From: RGIG3178 sp942492795
GTDB lineage: Bacteria; Bacillota; Clostridia; Christensenellales; QAND01
Assembly: GCA_942492795.1 (NCBI GenBank)
Contig: OW818639.1
Location: 1,550,001-1,614,000, forward strand
Reading direction: 5' to 3'
DNA: 64,000 bases
A model generated the notes under the pieces. The model saw only the letters and a program-made list of their open reading frames with translations. It had not been told where the DNA came from and searched no databases. Position 1 is the first letter of the stretch. Every line of letters begins with the position of its first letter. This document shows positions 62,098-64,000 of the stretch, piece after piece. A program made the position numbers and the translations under genes.

Positions 62098-62396
62098 ACA
62101 CAATAATAGAGCAATGAAAAAGGAAAGTAAGCGGATTGGAACTTGCCAGGGAGGGTTTGTCGAGACTGGAAGCAAACCCGAAGGGATAACCGCCGAAGTT
62201 CCCTTTTGAGCGGGTCGGTTGAAGCGATTGGTTCGTTGTAGACAGACGCGGGTTCCCGCCGGTACAAGGGATATGGGTTAAGCTTATATTGACCTGAAAA
62301 TGAGTGCGCAGCGCATAAACATGCATTGCGAAATTGGGTGGTAACACGGAAGCACAGCCTTTCGTCCCTGTAGGGGCGGAAGGCTGTTTTTTTATA
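62098..62396 (+). ncRNA. T-box riboswitch leader
   Basis: A structured leader of about 300 bases. Stem I is built on GGAACTT/AAGTTCC (near 62138 and 62196), with an upper GGGTTTG/CAAACCC hairpin and an AG-rich bulge (AGGGAG). A small GCGGG/CCCGC hairpin follows (near 62248). The T-box element GGGTGGTAACACGG (62336-62349) exposes TGGT for pairing with the uncharged tRNA 3' end, implying discriminator base A. The terminator has a 15-bp stem (62354-62368 with 62373-62387) and a long T-run. By alignment to the usual position near ..CTTTTGAG.. the specifier could be CCC (Pro), but this is uncertain. Uncharged tRNA would turn on the symporter genes. Confidence 0.9.
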
Positions 62397-62480
62397 GATT
62401 GGGTTGGAGGTGAAGCGAGGAAACGGTAGAACGGTTTGACGGGAACTTAACCATAAATTGTAGAAAGGCAGGACGGTATT

Positions 62481-62609
62481 ATGTTTGGTTTACAGGATGC
62501 ATCGATTTGGTTGGCATATGTTCTTTGCATTGGCGGTACATTGCTGTGCGTGGTGTACGGATTGATCAATTGGAATAAGGATGGGGACAACGGAGGTGAG
62601 TCGAAATGA
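62481..62609 (+). CDS. Symporter small accessory protein
   Basis: 42 residues: one transmembrane helix (IWLAYVLCIGGTLLCVVYGL) with a short acidic/basic tail WNKDGDNGGESK. It has an AAAGGCAGGA-type ribosome binding site and overlaps the symporter start (ATGA). Known in clostridia as a small partner of sodium:solute symporters; it probably assists insertion or function of the transporter. Confidence 0.82.
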   Translation: MFGLQDASIWLAYVLCIGGTLLCVVYGLINWNKDGDNGGESK

Positions 62610-64000
62610 CAACGGTTATCATTTCGTTGGTTGTGTATGTCTGCGTCATGGTCTTCCTCGCCTATCTCGGCTATAAGAAGACCAAGGATACAAGCGATTA
62701 TCTGCTTGCGGGCAAAAAGGTACACCCTCTGGTCATGGCATTGTCCTATGGCGCGACGTTTATCAGCACTTCGGCCATTATCGGATTCGGCGGTGCCGCA
62801 GGCCAGTATGGCATGGGCCTTTTGTGGCTGACGGCGCTTAATATTATCGTTGGCATTTTTATTGCGTTTGTCATATTCGGGAAAAAGACGAGGGAAATCG
62901 GACACAAGCTGGGCGCGAACACCATGCCGGAATTGTTTTCGCTCCGTTTTGGATCCCGTTTCATGCAGGGTTATGCCGGGATACTCATCTTTTTGTTTAT
63001 GCCCATCTATGCCTCGGCAGTGCTCAAAGGCATTGTGGATTATGTCGCGAGTTATTTTTCCATGAGCTTTGTTACGGTGCTGCTGATCCTCGGCGCATTG
63101 GCGGCAATCAGCGTGCTCTTTGGCGGTCTTAAAGGCCTCATGTACGGTGACGCATTCCAAGGAGCGTTGATGTTTGCCGGCATGGCGTTTTTGGTATTCT
63201 CAACCTATTCCTTGTTGGGCGGCGTCACCAGCGCACATACCGCGCTTACCAACCTTCCTTCCATGCCCGGTGTGGCGGCACAAACCGCTAAACTGGCAAA
63301 AATCGGGTTTGTGGGCTGGACATCCATGCCCCTGAGCGGAACACCGCTGTGGTGGAATATCGTTACGACGCTGGTCGCGGGCGTCGGCATCGGCGTTTTG
63401 GCACAGCCGCAGCTCTCGGTACGTTTTATGACCGTAAAAAGCGGCAGGGAACTGAACAGGGCAGTTTTGGCAGGCGGCATTTTTATCCTGTTCATGACAG
63501 GCGGCGCGTTTACCGTGGGTGCTCTTTCCAATGTGGCATTCTACAACGCGACAGGGAAGATCGCCATCACAGCGGCGGTGGCGAACGACAGCATCATCCC
63601 CATGTTCATTAAAACCTTCTTGCCCTCATGGTTCGGCAGTATTTTCCTGGTGGTGTTGCTTGCGGCGTCCATGTCAACACTCAACGCGCTGTGTCACACG
63701 ATGGGGACGGCGCTTGGCAGGGATTTTCTCAAACAGTCGCTTAAGCTCAAGGCCGAAACCATGACATTAACGCGCATCGCTATGATCATCGGTATCGTGA
63801 TAAGCGTTGTGTTGGCTTATCTTTCCAGCAAGCTCGATATGAGCATGGCCATTATTGCGCAGGGCACATCGCTGTTCTTTGGCCTGTGCGCGGCGACGTT
63901 CCTTCCGGTATACATCGCTGCGTTGTTTATCAAGAAATTCCCCAAACCGGCCGCTTTGACCAGCATGATCGCAGGTTCGGCAACCAGTCTGTTCTGGCTG
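62606..64000 (+). CDS. Sodium:solute symporter, SSS family (3' truncated by the window)
   Basis: 465 codons open to the window end without stop; GGAGGTGA precedes the start. Typical SSS sequence: YLLAGKKVHPLVMALSYGAT then FISTSAIIGFGGAAGQYGMG, and FGGLKGLMYGDAFQGALMF, with more than ten hydrophobic segments so far. The overall look is of the PutP/PanF-like clade (proline, pantothenate or other amino acids). Control by a T-box means the cargo is probably an amino acid, perhaps proline if the specifier is CCC. The missing 3' end hides the last helices. Confidence 0.9.
   Translation, partial: MTTVIISLVVYVCVMVFLAYLGYKKTKDTSDYLLAGKKVHPLVMALSYGATFISTSAIIGFGGAAGQYGMGLLWLTALNIIVGIFIAFVIFGKKTREIGHKLGANTMPELFSLRFGSRFMQGYAGILIFLFMPIYASAVLKGIVDYVASYFSMSFVTVLLILGALAAISVLFGGLKGLMYGDAFQGALMFAGMAFLVFSTYSLLGGVTSAHTALTNLPSMPGVAAQTAKLAKIGFVGWTSMPLSGTPLWWNIVTTLVAGVGIGVLAQPQLSVRFMTVKSGRELNRAVLAGGIFILFMTGGAFTVGALSNVAFYNATGKIAITAAVANDSIIPMFIKTFLPSWFGSIFLVVLLAASMSTLNALCHTMGTALGRDFLKQSLKLKAETMTLTRIAMIIGIVISVVLAYLSSKLDMSMAIIAQGTSLFFGLCAATFLPVYIAALFIKKFPKPAALTSMIAGSATSLFWL

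Noticed and set aside
1..64000. CRISPR array, prophage, insertion sequence, tRNA or rRNA
   Set aside because: No direct-repeat array, transposase, integrase, phage gene or cloverleaf/rRNA sequence was recognised on either strand.

Overview
The window is a bacterial chromosome segment, most likely from an anaerobic, endospore-forming member of the Clostridia (Bacillota). The evidence for this is mixed but consistent. It carries a CotF-type spore coat protein and a CotH-type kinase. It has a class B sortase next to a cell-wall-anchored protein, a T-box leader, strong AGGAGG-type ribosome binding sites with frequent TTG/GTG starts, a meso-diaminopimelate dehydrogenase, and an oxygen-sensitive tungsten-type aldehyde:ferredoxin oxidoreductase. 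Base composition is moderate and even. I see no insertion sequence, prophage, CRISPR array, tRNA or rRNA. Genes lie on both strands in short operons, usually separated by clear intrinsic terminators. Many promoters carry an extended -10 (TGN-TATAAT).

Layout. 1-1.7 kb: the end of a repeat-rich surface protein with an IPDTG sorting signal, its class B sortase, and an SCP2-like protein. 1.8-9.0 kb (minus strand): the most distinctive locus. It holds a stand-alone condensation-domain protein, an acyl-AMP ligase and an acyl carrier protein. After a spacer with two palindromes come a LolD-type ATPase and a 1016-residue FtsX permease with a long coiled coil. It looks like a minimal NRPS-like assembly and export cassette. 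9.2-17.9 kb: B12-binding radical SAM protein, YaiI/YqxD protein, a tiny Lys-rich protein, glycerol-1-phosphate dehydrogenase, an MBL-fold hydrolase, a MATE-MarR efflux operon and a membrane diguanylate cyclase. 18.2-21.6 kb: a giant PAS-array GGDEF/HD-GYP protein. 21.9-25.2 kb: Ku and LigD (NHEJ). 25.5-31.4 kb: secreted cadherin-like protein, nitroreductase, membrane protein, class II aldolase and an ABC-F protein.

31.5-37.6 kb: aldehyde:ferredoxin oxidoreductase, two paralogous iron alcohol dehydrogenases and an MFS carrier between them, suggesting an acid/aldehyde/alcohol redox module. 37.7-50.7 kb: meso-DAP dehydrogenase, a second ABC-F, a CofE-like ligase with a DUF5661 protein, a HerA-like ATPase, an unknown protein, an M24 peptidase, an MFS exporter, a DEAD-box helicase and a zinc alcohol dehydrogenase. 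51-54.3 kb: secreted SH3/peptidoglycan-binding protein, an autoregulated TetR factor and an HpcH/HpaI aldolase. 54.4-56.6 kb: a radical SAM DNA-repair-type protein and its partner behind a LexA-type SOS box. 56.7-64 kb: unknown protein, CotH kinase, lipoprotein, spore coat protein, then a T-box leader controlling a 42-residue accessory peptide and a sodium:solute symporter that runs off the window.

Common themes are envelope and spore-surface biology, c-di-GMP signalling (two GGDEF proteins transcribed divergently) and DNA repair (Ku/LigD and the SOS-linked radical SAM pair). All functions are inferred by eye from translated sequence and motif recognition. No database search was run.
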